A stretch of DNA of 64,000 bases from the NCBI GenBank assembly GCA_030428945.1, contig JAUIEC010000005.1, forward strand, positions 124,001 through 188,000, given 5' to 3'. Made by a program: the position numbers and the translations under genes. The number at the start of each line of letters is the position of its first letter. The stretch's first letter is position 1. A model generated the notes under the pieces. The model worked only from the letters and a program-made list of their open reading frames with translations. It had not been told where the DNA came from and ran no database searches. The DNA is from Phycisphaerae bacterium (GTDB lineage Bacteria > Planctomycetota > Phycisphaerae > UBA1845 > Fen-1342). Shown here piece by piece: positions 49,352 through 57,796 of this stretch.

Positions 49352-51616
49352 ATGTACCAGATTCTGTTTGCTTGTTCTCAACTCTTGATCGTCTCTATGG
49401 CCTCGGCGAGCGTGATTCATGTGTCCGTTGGCGCAGACGGCCCGGCGACCGGCACCAGTTGGGAAGCCGCCATGCCGAGTCTGCAGGACGCGCTTCTGGC
49501 TGCGCAGTCCGGAGACGAAGTCTGGGTTTCGGTAGGACGTTACGTGCCACGCAGCGACGAAGGTTCCAACCCGCGTCTTGCTACGTTCGAGATTCCACCG
49601 GGCGTATCGGTCTACGGCGGCTTCGCCGGCAACGAGCTGTCTCGCGACGCAAGGGCACTGCTGTTCGAAGACACCGTCCTCAATGGTGATGTTCTTGGGG
49701 ATGATGAACCGGACTTCATCAACCGAGACGAGAATACGAGACATGTCGTCACCATTGTGAACTCGGGAGACATGGCCCGCATCGACGGCTTCCTGGTTTC
49801 CGGGGGCCATGCCGGCCCCAGTGGAGACGCGGCCAAGCGAAGCGGCGCGGGCCTGATCATTCAGGGTTCGGCCCAGGTTGCCAACGTCACGTTTCGCGAC
49901 AATCTATCGCGTGGATCGACCGTTGAAGTGGCCGGCGGCGCCGGGGCCTGCCTTTTGACTGGAACGGCGACCTTTACCTCCTGCCGGTTCGAGGGAAACC
50001 AGCATACGCAGGTGTTGAACAGCAACTCCAATGGCAACGGAGGCGGTGGACTCGCCTGTCGCGATGGACTGTTGTTGCTCGAATCGTGTACGTTCGTCGC
50101 CAACCGGTTGGTCGGGGGTTGGCGGGTCGCTGGCGCGGGCCTCGGCGTGATTCCCGCCCAGGGCGAGACCGCCGCGGCAGAAGTCAGCAACTGCACCTTT
50201 GAAGACAACCTCCTTGATATGAACGGCGCGCTGGGTTTCGGCGGTGGCCTGGGCGTGCTTTCGAGTGGTGGTGACGCCTCTTGCCTGGTGGAGGATTCGG
50301 TCTTTCGAGGAAACCAGATCCTTGCCGATGCGCAGAGCGGAACTGGAGCGGGAGGTGGAATCGCGAGCAGTTCAACCGGTACCGGTGGCCAGATCGACCT
50401 CACCGTCCAAGGCTGTACGATTTCCGGCAACCGGGTTCAACGTGACGTCCGGGATGGTCTGGCCAACCTCGGCGGTGGCGTTGCAGTCAGTTGTAACACG
50501 GGCGTCTTCACGTTGAACCTGCGCGATTCCGTCGTGACAGGCAACGTCGTTCGATCATTCAATAATGGGGCCCAGGGCGGCGGGGTTGCGATCTTTGACA
50601 CCGGGGAGCACATGGCCGATTTGCGGATCACCAACTGCTTCATCGGGTTCAATGCCCTTGAAGCTGGCAGCGGGTTTGTCCACGGTGCCGGTCTCTACGC
50701 CGGGCCGCTGGCGGGCGGGCGCCTTCTCATGGCCAACACCGAGGTTCGGGGCAACGTGGCCCGCGCCCTCGCTGATGACGAACGCCTCGTCGGTGTTGGG
50801 GGAGGCTTGTGGACCGGTATGAGCGGCGAGATCGACCTGCAGAACGTCGCCATCGTCGGCAACCGTGCGCTGGATCGGGCAGGAGCCCAGATCGGCCTTG
50901 GCACCCAGAGCATGCGGTTCTCCAGTTCGACCGTTGCATTCAGTCAATCAGACGATGGTCAACCCGGCGTACGATTTCGCGTCGATGAAAAGAACACCGT
51001 GACGGTCACCAATTCCGTTTTCTGGGGAAACGCCATCGGCCAGACGGGTATTCCGGCCCAGCAGGTAACGGGACCCGACGGCCGTGTTGCCGTCTACTGG
51101 TCTAATCTCCAGGGTGGCCAAGGCGACCTGGCGGGGGCAGACAATCTGGACATCAACCCGATGTTCGGCGATGCACTTGGCTCGGACGGAGTCCCCAACA
51201 GCGGCGACGAAGTGGTGCGACTCTCCGCACTCTCCCCGTGTATCGACGCCGGGAACAACGAACTGCTTGCCCGCGACCTGGGCGATCTGGACGGCGATGG
51301 CGACGCGAACGAACCGCTGCCTCTTGATGCGGCTGGCCGACCTCGAATCCAGCAAAACCACATGGTGCCCGACACGGGTTTTGGGGCCGGTGACCTGGTG
51401 GACCTCGGGGCCTTGGAGTACGAGTTGACCTGTCCGGGCGACCTGAACCTCGACGGACGTCTCGATCTGAAGGACTTGGCTGTGATGCTGCAGGCTCTTG
51501 GAACTGTTCGAGGACAACCGGATTTTGAAGAACTGGCCGATCTGTATCCCAATGAACGAATTGACATCAGCGACTTGGCCGCGTTTCTTGCTAGCTTCGG
51601 AAATACCTGTCCTTAA
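49352..51616 (+). CDS. Secreted beta-helix protein with C-terminal dockerin-like domain
   Basis: The 754-residue protein has a signal peptide (MYQILFACSQLLIVSMASA). A right-handed beta-helix of the pectate-lyase/choice-of-anchor type follows, opening with SVGADGPATGTSWEAA and with many GN-R and N-T-F-x-D-N turns. At the C-terminus there is a dockerin-like pair: CPGDLNLDGRLDLKDLAVML and, in a decayed second half, NERIDISDLAAFLASFG before a final Cys-Pro. It is probably a surface or extracellular protein. Its codon use is less GC-biased at third positions than its neighbours. It starts 127 bp after hslU. Confidence 0.82.
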   Translation: MYQILFACSQLLIVSMASASVIHVSVGADGPATGTSWEAAMPSLQDALLAAQSGDEVWVSVGRYVPRSDEGSNPRLATFEIPPGVSVYGGFAGNELSRDARALLFEDTVLNGDVLGDDEPDFINRDENTRHVVTIVNSGDMARIDGFLVSGGHAGPSGDAAKRSGAGLIIQGSAQVANVTFRDNLSRGSTVEVAGGAGACLLTGTATFTSCRFEGNQHTQVLNSNSNGNGGGGLACRDGLLLLESCTFVANRLVGGWRVAGAGLGVIPAQGETAAAEVSNCTFEDNLLDMNGALGFGGGLGVLSSGGDASCLVEDSVFRGNQILADAQSGTGAGGGIASSSTGTGGQIDLTVQGCTISGNRVQRDVRDGLANLGGGVAVSCNTGVFTLNLRDSVVTGNVVRSFNNGAQGGGVAIFDTGEHMADLRITNCFIGFNALEAGSGFVHGAGLYAGPLAGGRLLMANTEVRGNVARALADDERLVGVGGGLWTGMSGEIDLQNVAIVGNRALDRAGAQIGLGTQSMRFSSSTVAFSQSDDGQPGVRFRVDEKNTVTVTNSVFWGNAIGQTGIPAQQVTGPDGRVAVYWSNLQGGQGDLAGADNLDINPMFGDALGSDGVPNSGDEVVRLSALSPCIDAGNNELLARDLGDLDGDGDANEPLPLDAAGRPRIQQNHMVPDTGFGAGDLVDLGALEYELTCPGDLNLDGRLDLKDLAVMLQALGTVRGQPDFEELADLYPNERIDISDLAAFLASFGNTCP

Positions 51617-51866
51617 ACCGCGCGACGCTACTACGAGAGAGCTGACGATCCCGCGATGCGCTCCTCGCCGTGCCCCAGCATCCTGTCCCTCCGGAAAACT
51701 CCGTCTAGAGGCCGCTAAACAATCACCGCGAACGACTGCGGGCGGGAGCGGCCCCGGGTTTTTCCGCTGGCTCAGTCCGGTTTGGTGTTTCTTGGTTTAC
51801 TTGTATCCGGCCGACTGACATACTGGCTTCCTGGCCTGCGGGCTTCCTGGTCCCAAGGAGACAATC

Positions 51867-53366
51867 TTGCGAATCGCGAGCGCGATGTTGCTGTTGTCGA
51901 GCATGGCGCCGGGCGTGGCGGCTGCCCAGGAGGCACCTCTCGCGTGTCTGCAGGCCGAGTTGCCGGCCACGGGACCGGGCTTCGATGGCGACCCCAACGC
52001 CTGCTGCCTCGACTACCGGCCGAATCCCTGGTCGCTGGACTTCGACGGGAACCGCATCGCGATCGGCGCCGCGTCCGTCCGTGAACGACTCGACGATCCG
52101 AACGAGCCGAACCGCCTCGGCGGCGTGGTCACGACCTACCACCGCAACGGGCGAGCCTGGAGTTACGAAGGCGGGGTCCCCGCACGGCTCCCGGGCCGCT
52201 CCTGGTACTCCGGGTACGATGTCGCGGTGGGTGGCGACCAGCTCGCGGTCGGGACTGTCTTCGTCTACCACACGACACCCGAGATGTGGGCCCTACAGGT
52301 CTACACCCGGGCGCAGAATGCGTGGGCGTTGACCCACCAGTCGGATCCCGGTTCCCCCTGGGACTGGACCGCGCAGGCTCCGTGGTGCGCATTCGGGCCG
52401 GACTATTTCGTCAATCCGCTGTACATCCAGCCGACGCCCGTGACCGGCCCGCCGGACACGTCCCTGAACTTCGATGGCGTGCGGCTGGGCACCGATCCCG
52501 GCGCGTTCGTCGTCGGTTCCGAAGGTGACAACGAACTCGCAAGCAGGGCCGGCTCGGTCCGCACGTACCTTCGTACCAACGGCTCGTGGACTGCGTCGCC
52601 GAAGATCTTCGCGACCGACGCGGCCGAGGACGCCTACTTCGGTCGCAGCGTAGCGCTGTCCGGTGACTGGCTCGCCGTGGGTGCGCCGACGTGGAACTGG
52701 CCCTGGTACCCGGAGACGGGCGGGCCGGGGGCGGTCTACCTGTTCCGGCGCGACGGCTCGTCCCCGACCGGGTGGACCGAACACGTCAAGCTGACCTGCC
52801 CCGATGCGACCGGCGAGTACGACTCGTTCGGATACTCGGCAGCACTCGACGGCGACCTGCTTGCCGTCGGCGCGTGGCGCATCGATACGAGTGCACCGCG
52901 GTCCGGCACCGTTTACCTCTACCAGCGGAATGACAGCGGAACGCCCGGAGATCACACCGACGACACCTGGGACTGCCTCGGCCGCCTGACGCAGCCCGTG
53001 CCGACCGAGCAGGCGCAATTCGGACGCGAGATGAACCTGGTCGGTCGCGACCTGGTCGTGCTCGCGCCGAACGCGACGACGCCCGGTGAAGCCGGGCCGG
53101 GGGTTGTCTACGTCTACGTGTTGAACCCCGATCCGCGCGACCTCGACGGGGATGGCATCACGGACGAATGCGACGCCTGCGTCGAGTGCCCGGCCGACTT
53201 CAACGATGATGACGCCGTCAACCTGCAGGACCTGGCGATCCTGCTGCAACACTACGGAGAAGCCGCGGCCGGTGTGCCCGGCGATGCCAACGGCGACGGT
53301 CGGGTCGATCTCAGCGACCTCGCGGCGGTCCTGGCGAGTTTCGGCCAGGCGTGCCCGTGCGTTTGA
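51867..53366 (+). CDS. Secreted FG-GAP-repeat protein with C-terminal dockerin-like domain
   Basis: The 499-residue protein uses a TTG start with AAGGAG seven bases upstream and has a signal peptide (ASAMLLLSSMAPGVAAAQ). It has several FG-GAP/integrin-like propeller blades (FGRSVALSGDWLAVGAP; FGYSAALDGDLLAVGAW; VYLYQRN). The C-terminus is a calcium-loop region (DPRDLDGDGITDECDACVEC) and a dockerin-like pair (DFNDDDAVNLQDLAILLQHYG and DANGDGRVDLSDLAAVLASFG). The two-repeat end is shared with its neighbours. The gap upstream (51617-51866) shows no gene. Confidence 0.83.
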   Translation: MRIASAMLLLSSMAPGVAAAQEAPLACLQAELPATGPGFDGDPNACCLDYRPNPWSLDFDGNRIAIGAASVRERLDDPNEPNRLGGVVTTYHRNGRAWSYEGGVPARLPGRSWYSGYDVAVGGDQLAVGTVFVYHTTPEMWALQVYTRAQNAWALTHQSDPGSPWDWTAQAPWCAFGPDYFVNPLYIQPTPVTGPPDTSLNFDGVRLGTDPGAFVVGSEGDNELASRAGSVRTYLRTNGSWTASPKIFATDAAEDAYFGRSVALSGDWLAVGAPTWNWPWYPETGGPGAVYLFRRDGSSPTGWTEHVKLTCPDATGEYDSFGYSAALDGDLLAVGAWRIDTSAPRSGTVYLYQRNDSGTPGDHTDDTWDCLGRLTQPVPTEQAQFGREMNLVGRDLVVLAPNATTPGEAGPGVVYVYVLNPDPRDLDGDGITDECDACVECPADFNDDDAVNLQDLAILLQHYGEAAAGVPGDANGDGRVDLSDLAAVLASFGQACPCV

Positions 53367-53405
53367 GCGAGGCGTGCGTGTCCGGCCGGGCCGGCAAGCG
53401 AGCGA

Positions 53406-54170
53406 TCACGGGCAACTCGTCCCGAACGCCGCCAGCACGATCGCCAGGTCGCCGAGGTCGACCGTCTGATCGACATTCAGATCACCGGACAGGTTTCCAC
53501 CGCTCATGCCGAACTGGGCCAGGACGACGGCGAGATCGGCGAGGTCGACGGTCTGGTCGTTGTTGACATCGCCCGCGCAGGGATCGCGGTCGATCCGGAT
53601 CGGCGTGTCGGCCTGGCTCTCGTACCCCATCGCGTGCAGCGTCGCGCGACTGCCGTGGAAGGTGATCTCGGCCCATCCGTAGTGGTTGCTGCCGTCGATC
53701 CGGAACCGCAGGCCGAGGAAGCCGCGCTGCCCCGGCTGCCAGGGGAAGAACGAGTTCTGCGAGGCCCGCCCGATCAACGCGTACGGATGGAACGGCAGAC
53801 CCGGGCCGAGCGTGTCCCCCGTCTGGTACGGAATCGCGCCGCGGTAGAAACTGGAGTGCGGCAGCGGCACCTGCGCGGCGACGACATCGTTCCCGCTGAT
53901 CGCGCCGTAGATCCGCATGTCGGTGTACGACTCGTCGTACGAGAACAGGTTGAAATCGCGGTCCGGAAAGGCGTTCCCCTCGATGAAGTCGCCGGTCAGA
54001 CCGTTGTTGATGTCGATCGCAATGTGAAAGTCGAAGTACTCGATCCCGTCGAAGACGATCGGATCCGCCGTCGTGCTCGCCGTCGTCGCGACGGTGGCCC
54101 CGGCCGCCAGTGCGTACGCCCGCAATCGCCGGGCGATCTGCCCGTCGCGCAGCGTCGGTTTGTCCGACAT
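53406..54170 (-). CDS. Secreted dockerin-tailed protein, divergent paralogue of the next gene
   Basis: The 254-residue protein starts MSDKPTLRDGQIARRLRAYALAAG with a signal-like helix. A beta-rich core follows (VFDGIEYFDFHIAIDINNG; GFLGLRFRIDGSNHYGWAEI, RATLHAMGYESQADTPI). It ends in a dockerin-like pair (CAGDVNNDQTVDLADLAVVL and GDLNVDQTVDLGDLAIVLAAF). A homologue with the same plan is transcribed divergently 211 bp away. Function is unknown. It converges on the FG-GAP gene. Confidence 0.8.
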   Translation of the reverse strand: MSDKPTLRDGQIARRLRAYALAAGATVATTASTTADPIVFDGIEYFDFHIAIDINNGLTGDFIEGNAFPDRDFNLFSYDESYTDMRIYGAISGNDVVAAQVPLPHSSFYRGAIPYQTGDTLGPGLPFHPYALIGRASQNSFFPWQPGQRGFLGLRFRIDGSNHYGWAEITFHGSRATLHAMGYESQADTPIRIDRDPCAGDVNNDQTVDLADLAVVLAQFGMSGGNLSGDLNVDQTVDLGDLAIVLAAFGTSCP

Positions 54171-54381
54171 GGTCAAGCTCCCGCGGTCTGGCGGCTGTCG
54201 CCGCTCTCCCCGATCGCCAAGGGTACCGGACGCCTGGCGGCGGGCCAAAACATTTCCGATTCCTGCCGGCCGCAGCCAAATCCGGAAAACCCCTGCACGA
54301 GTCAGAACCGGGGAGGTATTCTGACGGTTGCCGCGGCGGCGTCGATGGCAGCCGGCATCGCGCGGTTCAGGAGCACCGATC

Positions 54382-55149
54382 ATGCAACCTGCGTCAGAAG
54401 CGCGTCTGCGGGCCCGTCTGCGAACCTACGCCCGCATCGCGGGCGCGACGGCCGCTTCGGCCGCGCCCCTCTCCGCCGACGTGATCGTCTTTGACAACCT
54501 CGAGGTCGAGGTCGGATCCTCGGCGGTCTTCGTCGACGTGGACGGCGGGCAGGTCGACAACAACACGTTCCTCGGCGCGGACTTCCAGTTGCGGCAGAAT
54601 TCGCTTCGCGGGCTGATCGCCGGCAACGCCGCCCGGTGCCGAACCGTCTACCTGAACTCCTGCTGCACCTGCAGCAGCATCAGCACCCTGGGCGGGGCGC
54701 TGAGCCTGCCGGACGGAACCGTGATCGGGCCGGGCGATCCCTTCAACTGCGGGGTCGGCAATTTCTTCGTGATCGGCTCGCTGTCGACCTCGAGCAGTTG
54801 CACCGTCGCGTACCCGGAGATGCACCAGGACGGCGAACGCGGCTTCATCGGGCTGCGCTTCAAGATCGGCGGGGTCGACCATCACGGCTGGCTCGACGTG
54901 ACCTACACCCGGGCCAGCACCACGCTGCACCGCATGGGCTACGAATCCACGGCCAGCACCGCCATCGAAACGCCGGGGCCCTGCCCCGACGCAACCGGTG
55001 ACGGACAGGTCGATCTCAGCGACCTCGCGGTCCTGCTGAGCCAGTTCGGATCCGGCGGGGCCGGCCTCGCCAGCGATTTCAACGAAGACGGCACCGTCGA
55101 CCTGAGCGACCTGGCCCTCCTGCTGGCGCTGTTCGGCGGCAGTTGCTGA
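54382..55149 (+). CDS. Secreted dockerin-tailed protein, paralogue of the divergent gene
   Basis: The 255-residue protein reads MQPASEARLRARLRTYARIAGATAA, then VIVFDNLEVEVGSSAVFVDV. It shares with the 53.4-kb gene a central segment (GFIGLRFKIGGVDHHGWLDV; TTLHRMGYESTASTAI) and ends with CPDATGDGQVDLSDLAVLL and DFNEDGTVDLSDLALLLALFG. The core contains a Cys-rich patch (NSCCTCSSIS). RBS AGGAG is at nine bases. The pair looks like a duplicated, diverged secreted family. The next gene starts 10 bp downstream. Confidence 0.8.
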   Translation: MQPASEARLRARLRTYARIAGATAASAAPLSADVIVFDNLEVEVGSSAVFVDVDGGQVDNNTFLGADFQLRQNSLRGLIAGNAARCRTVYLNSCCTCSSISTLGGALSLPDGTVIGPGDPFNCGVGNFFVIGSLSTSSSCTVAYPEMHQDGERGFIGLRFKIGGVDHHGWLDVTYTRASTTLHRMGYESTASTAIETPGPCPDATGDGQVDLSDLAVLLSQFGSGGAGLASDFNEDGTVDLSDLALLLALFGGSC

Positions 55150-55159
55150 TCCTCCGCCG

Positions 55160-57385
55160 GTGCCCGGGGCCCTCACCCAGCGCGTGCTGCTGATCGGCTG
55201 GGACGCGGCCGACTGGAAGCACATCAACCCCCTGCTCGCCCGCGGGTGGCTGCCGAACCTCCAGCGTCTGCTGGAGCGCGGCGCGGCGGGCAACCTGGCC
55301 ACGCTGACGCCGATCCTGAGCCCGATGCTGTGGAACTCGATCGCGACCGGCAAGCGCCCGCACAAACACGGCATCCTCGGCTTCATCGAACCGGCCCCCG
55401 ACGGGCAGGGCGTCCGCCCCTACGCCAGCACCTCGCGACGCTGCAAGGCCCTCTGGAACATCGTGTCCCAGGTCGGCCGCAGCGCCAGCGTGATCGCCTG
55501 GTTCTGCGGACACCCGGCCGAGCCGATCAACGGCCTGTGCGTGACGGAGATGTTCCAGAAGGTCGGGCGGCGCGGCGGGGGCGCACTGCCGTCGTCGCGG
55601 GCGGACTGGGTTCTGCCCGAGGACTGCGTCCACCCGGCCGATCTGCGTGAGACCGTCGCGGCGCTGCGGATGCACCCGGCCGAGGTCGACGCCCGCGACA
55701 TCCTGCCGTTCATCCCGCATGCCGCGCGGATCGACCAGCAGCGGGACCGGCGGCTGGAGATGTTCGCCAAGCTGTTCGCCGAAATGAACTCGGTGCACGC
55801 GGCGGCTCTGTACGCGCTCGAGCAGCACCCGGCCGACCTGACGGCGATCTACTACGACTCGGTCGATCACTTCTGCCACGGCTTCATGCGGTACCACCCG
55901 CCGCGGATGGAGAGCGTCAGCGAGGAGGACTTCGCCCTGTATCGGGACGTCATCAGCGGCGTCTATCGCTATCACGACCTGATGCTGGGCGAACTGCTGG
56001 CGCGGGCCGGCGCGGACACCACGGTCGTCCTGTGCTCGGACCATGGCTTCCACTGCGATCACCTGCGACCCGGGAACATCCCCCGCCAGCCAGCCGGCCC
56101 CGCCGTCTGGCACCGCGAGTACGGCATCGTCTGCCTGGCCGGCCCCGGGGTGCAGGCCGGCGTGCGGATCGAGGGGGCCTCGCTGCTGGACATCACGCCC
56201 ACGGTCCTGACGCTGCTCGGACTGCCGAGCGGCGCGGACATGGACGGCAAGCCGCTGGTGCAGGCCCTCGACGCCCGCACGCGGCCGTTCGGGCAGGCCT
56301 GGTTCGAGACCATTCCGAGTTGGGAGGCCGTCGCCGGACCGTCCGGCATGCATCCCGCCGCGCGGCAGTCCGACCCGCTGGCCGAGCAGGCGGCGGTGCA
56401 GCAACTGGTGGACCTTGGCTACATCGAAGCCCCCGGCAGGGACAGCCGGAAGGCGGCCGAGAACGCCGAGTGCGAGGCCCGGTACAACCTGGCCCGCTCG
56501 CTGCTGTCCGCCGGTCTGGCGGCCGAAGCCGGCGTGCATCTGCGGGCGCTGGTCGCGCAGTGCCCGGACGAACTGCGCTATCGGCTGCATCTGGCGCAGG
56601 GCCTGCTGGCCGAGCGTGACCACGACGTCGCGCGGCGAGCGGCCGAGGAACTGCTTGCGCGTGCGGGGCGGCAGCAGCAGGCCCGGGCCGCGCTGGCCGA
56701 GCGGCAGGCGGCGCACCTGGCGGCGCACGAGACGCAGATCCTGGCCGAGGCGGCCCGGGATCGACCGGACGAGCCGCTGACCGCGGAGGACCTGGCGCGA
56801 GCGCAGGGTGCCTGGCGTGACGCGGCGGCGCGGCTGCGATCGTTGGATGTGGGTGTCACGCCGCAGGCGCGGCTGCTGCTGGGCACGATCGAACTGGCGG
56901 CGGGCCGTCCGGGGGTGGCGCTGGAGCATCTGCTGGCGGCCGAGGCATCCGCGGCGGATCAGCCGGTGCTGCAGTTGCGTCTCGGGCAGGCGTACCTGCG
57001 GATGCGTCGCGACGAGGATGCGGCCCGGGCGTTCCGGCGGGTGCTGGACCTGGACCCGGACAGTGCAAGCGGGCACGAGGGTCTCGCGGCGGCGTTGTCG
57101 CGTCAGGGCCAGGCGGAGGCTGCGGTGACACACGCGCTGCGGGCGGTGGAACTGCTGCACACGATGCCGTCCGCGCACCTGCGCCTGGGGATCACGCTGT
57201 ACCAGTTGGGTCTGTACGACGAAGCGATCCGGGCACTGGAGACGACGCTGAAACTCGCCCCGCAGACCGCGCGGGCCCACCGCTGGCTGGGTCGGATCTA
57301 CAGCCGCCACCGCCCCGACCCGCAACGGGCCGTGGAGCACCAGGTCGCCGCAAACCAGATCCTGCGCGGGCGGAGCAGGCGCTGA
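55160..57385 (+). CDS. Alkaline-phosphatase-superfamily phosphodiesterase fused to TPR repeats
   Basis: The 741-residue protein has an N-terminal type I phosphodiesterase/nucleotide-pyrophosphatase domain (about 1-370). It has LLIGWDAADWK (metal Asp), a nucleophile region TPILSPMLWNSIATGKRPHKHGI-type, YYDSVDHFCHGF and CSDHGFHCDH, the expected zinc ligands. The C-terminal half (about 440-735) is helical TPR repeats, e.g. YLRMRRDEDAARAFRRVLDLDPDS. There is no signal peptide, so it is probably cytoplasmic; the substrate is unknown. The GTG start follows the dockerin protein stop by 10 bp, with no strong RBS. A downstream GTG is possible. Confidence 0.82.
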   Translation: MPGALTQRVLLIGWDAADWKHINPLLARGWLPNLQRLLERGAAGNLATLTPILSPMLWNSIATGKRPHKHGILGFIEPAPDGQGVRPYASTSRRCKALWNIVSQVGRSASVIAWFCGHPAEPINGLCVTEMFQKVGRRGGGALPSSRADWVLPEDCVHPADLRETVAALRMHPAEVDARDILPFIPHAARIDQQRDRRLEMFAKLFAEMNSVHAAALYALEQHPADLTAIYYDSVDHFCHGFMRYHPPRMESVSEEDFALYRDVISGVYRYHDLMLGELLARAGADTTVVLCSDHGFHCDHLRPGNIPRQPAGPAVWHREYGIVCLAGPGVQAGVRIEGASLLDITPTVLTLLGLPSGADMDGKPLVQALDARTRPFGQAWFETIPSWEAVAGPSGMHPAARQSDPLAEQAAVQQLVDLGYIEAPGRDSRKAAENAECEARYNLARSLLSAGLAAEAGVHLRALVAQCPDELRYRLHLAQGLLAERDHDVARRAAEELLARAGRQQQARAALAERQAAHLAAHETQILAEAARDRPDEPLTAEDLARAQGAWRDAAARLRSLDVGVTPQARLLLGTIELAAGRPGVALEHLLAAEASAADQPVLQLRLGQAYLRMRRDEDAARAFRRVLDLDPDSASGHEGLAAALSRQGQAEAAVTHALRAVELLHTMPSAHLRLGITLYQLGLYDEAIRALETTLKLAPQTARAHRWLGRIYSRHRPDPQRAVEHQVAANQILRGRSRR

Positions 57386-57417
57386 CCCTCCCGGCGATGG
57401 GAACCGGAGAGAAGAAG

Positions 57418-57795
57418 GGAACAGGGAACAGGGAACAGCCAGGTAGCGAGGGAGGGGAGCGCGTTGCTCTGGTGCCACTGCTCTTGCGCTCTTGAGCAGT
57501 GTCTTCTCCGCGCCCGGGCGCCCTTCCCTTGAGCGAGCGCCGGGTGCCCTGCCCCTGAGCGAGCGCCGGGTGCCCCGCCCTTGAGCGAGCGCAGCGAGCG
57601 GAAGGGTGGGGGACTGCGTAATGCCTCGCCACGCGGTGCGGCATCGACGCCTGGAGCATCCGCGTCGAACCGGTCGCGGACGGCCGCGTCGATGACGCAC
57701 CCTACGCCGCGTATTCTCGCTCCCTCGCTCCCTTGCTCCCTCGCTCCCTGGCTCCCTCGCTCCCTCGCTCCCTCGCTCCCTCGCTCCCTCTTCCC
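57418..57795. repeat. Composite repeat element between convergent genes
   Basis: It begins with three GGGAACA heptamers (57418-57438). About three copies of the GAGCGAGCGCCGGGTG unit follow (57515-57585), then GCAGCGAGCGGAAGGGTGGG through GACTGCGTAATG near 57620. The hairpin arms are 57635-57650 and 57686-57702, and a (GCTCCCTC)n array (57715-57790) closes it. The order matches the element at 45.5 kb. Confidence 0.8.
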
Positions 57796-57796
57796 G

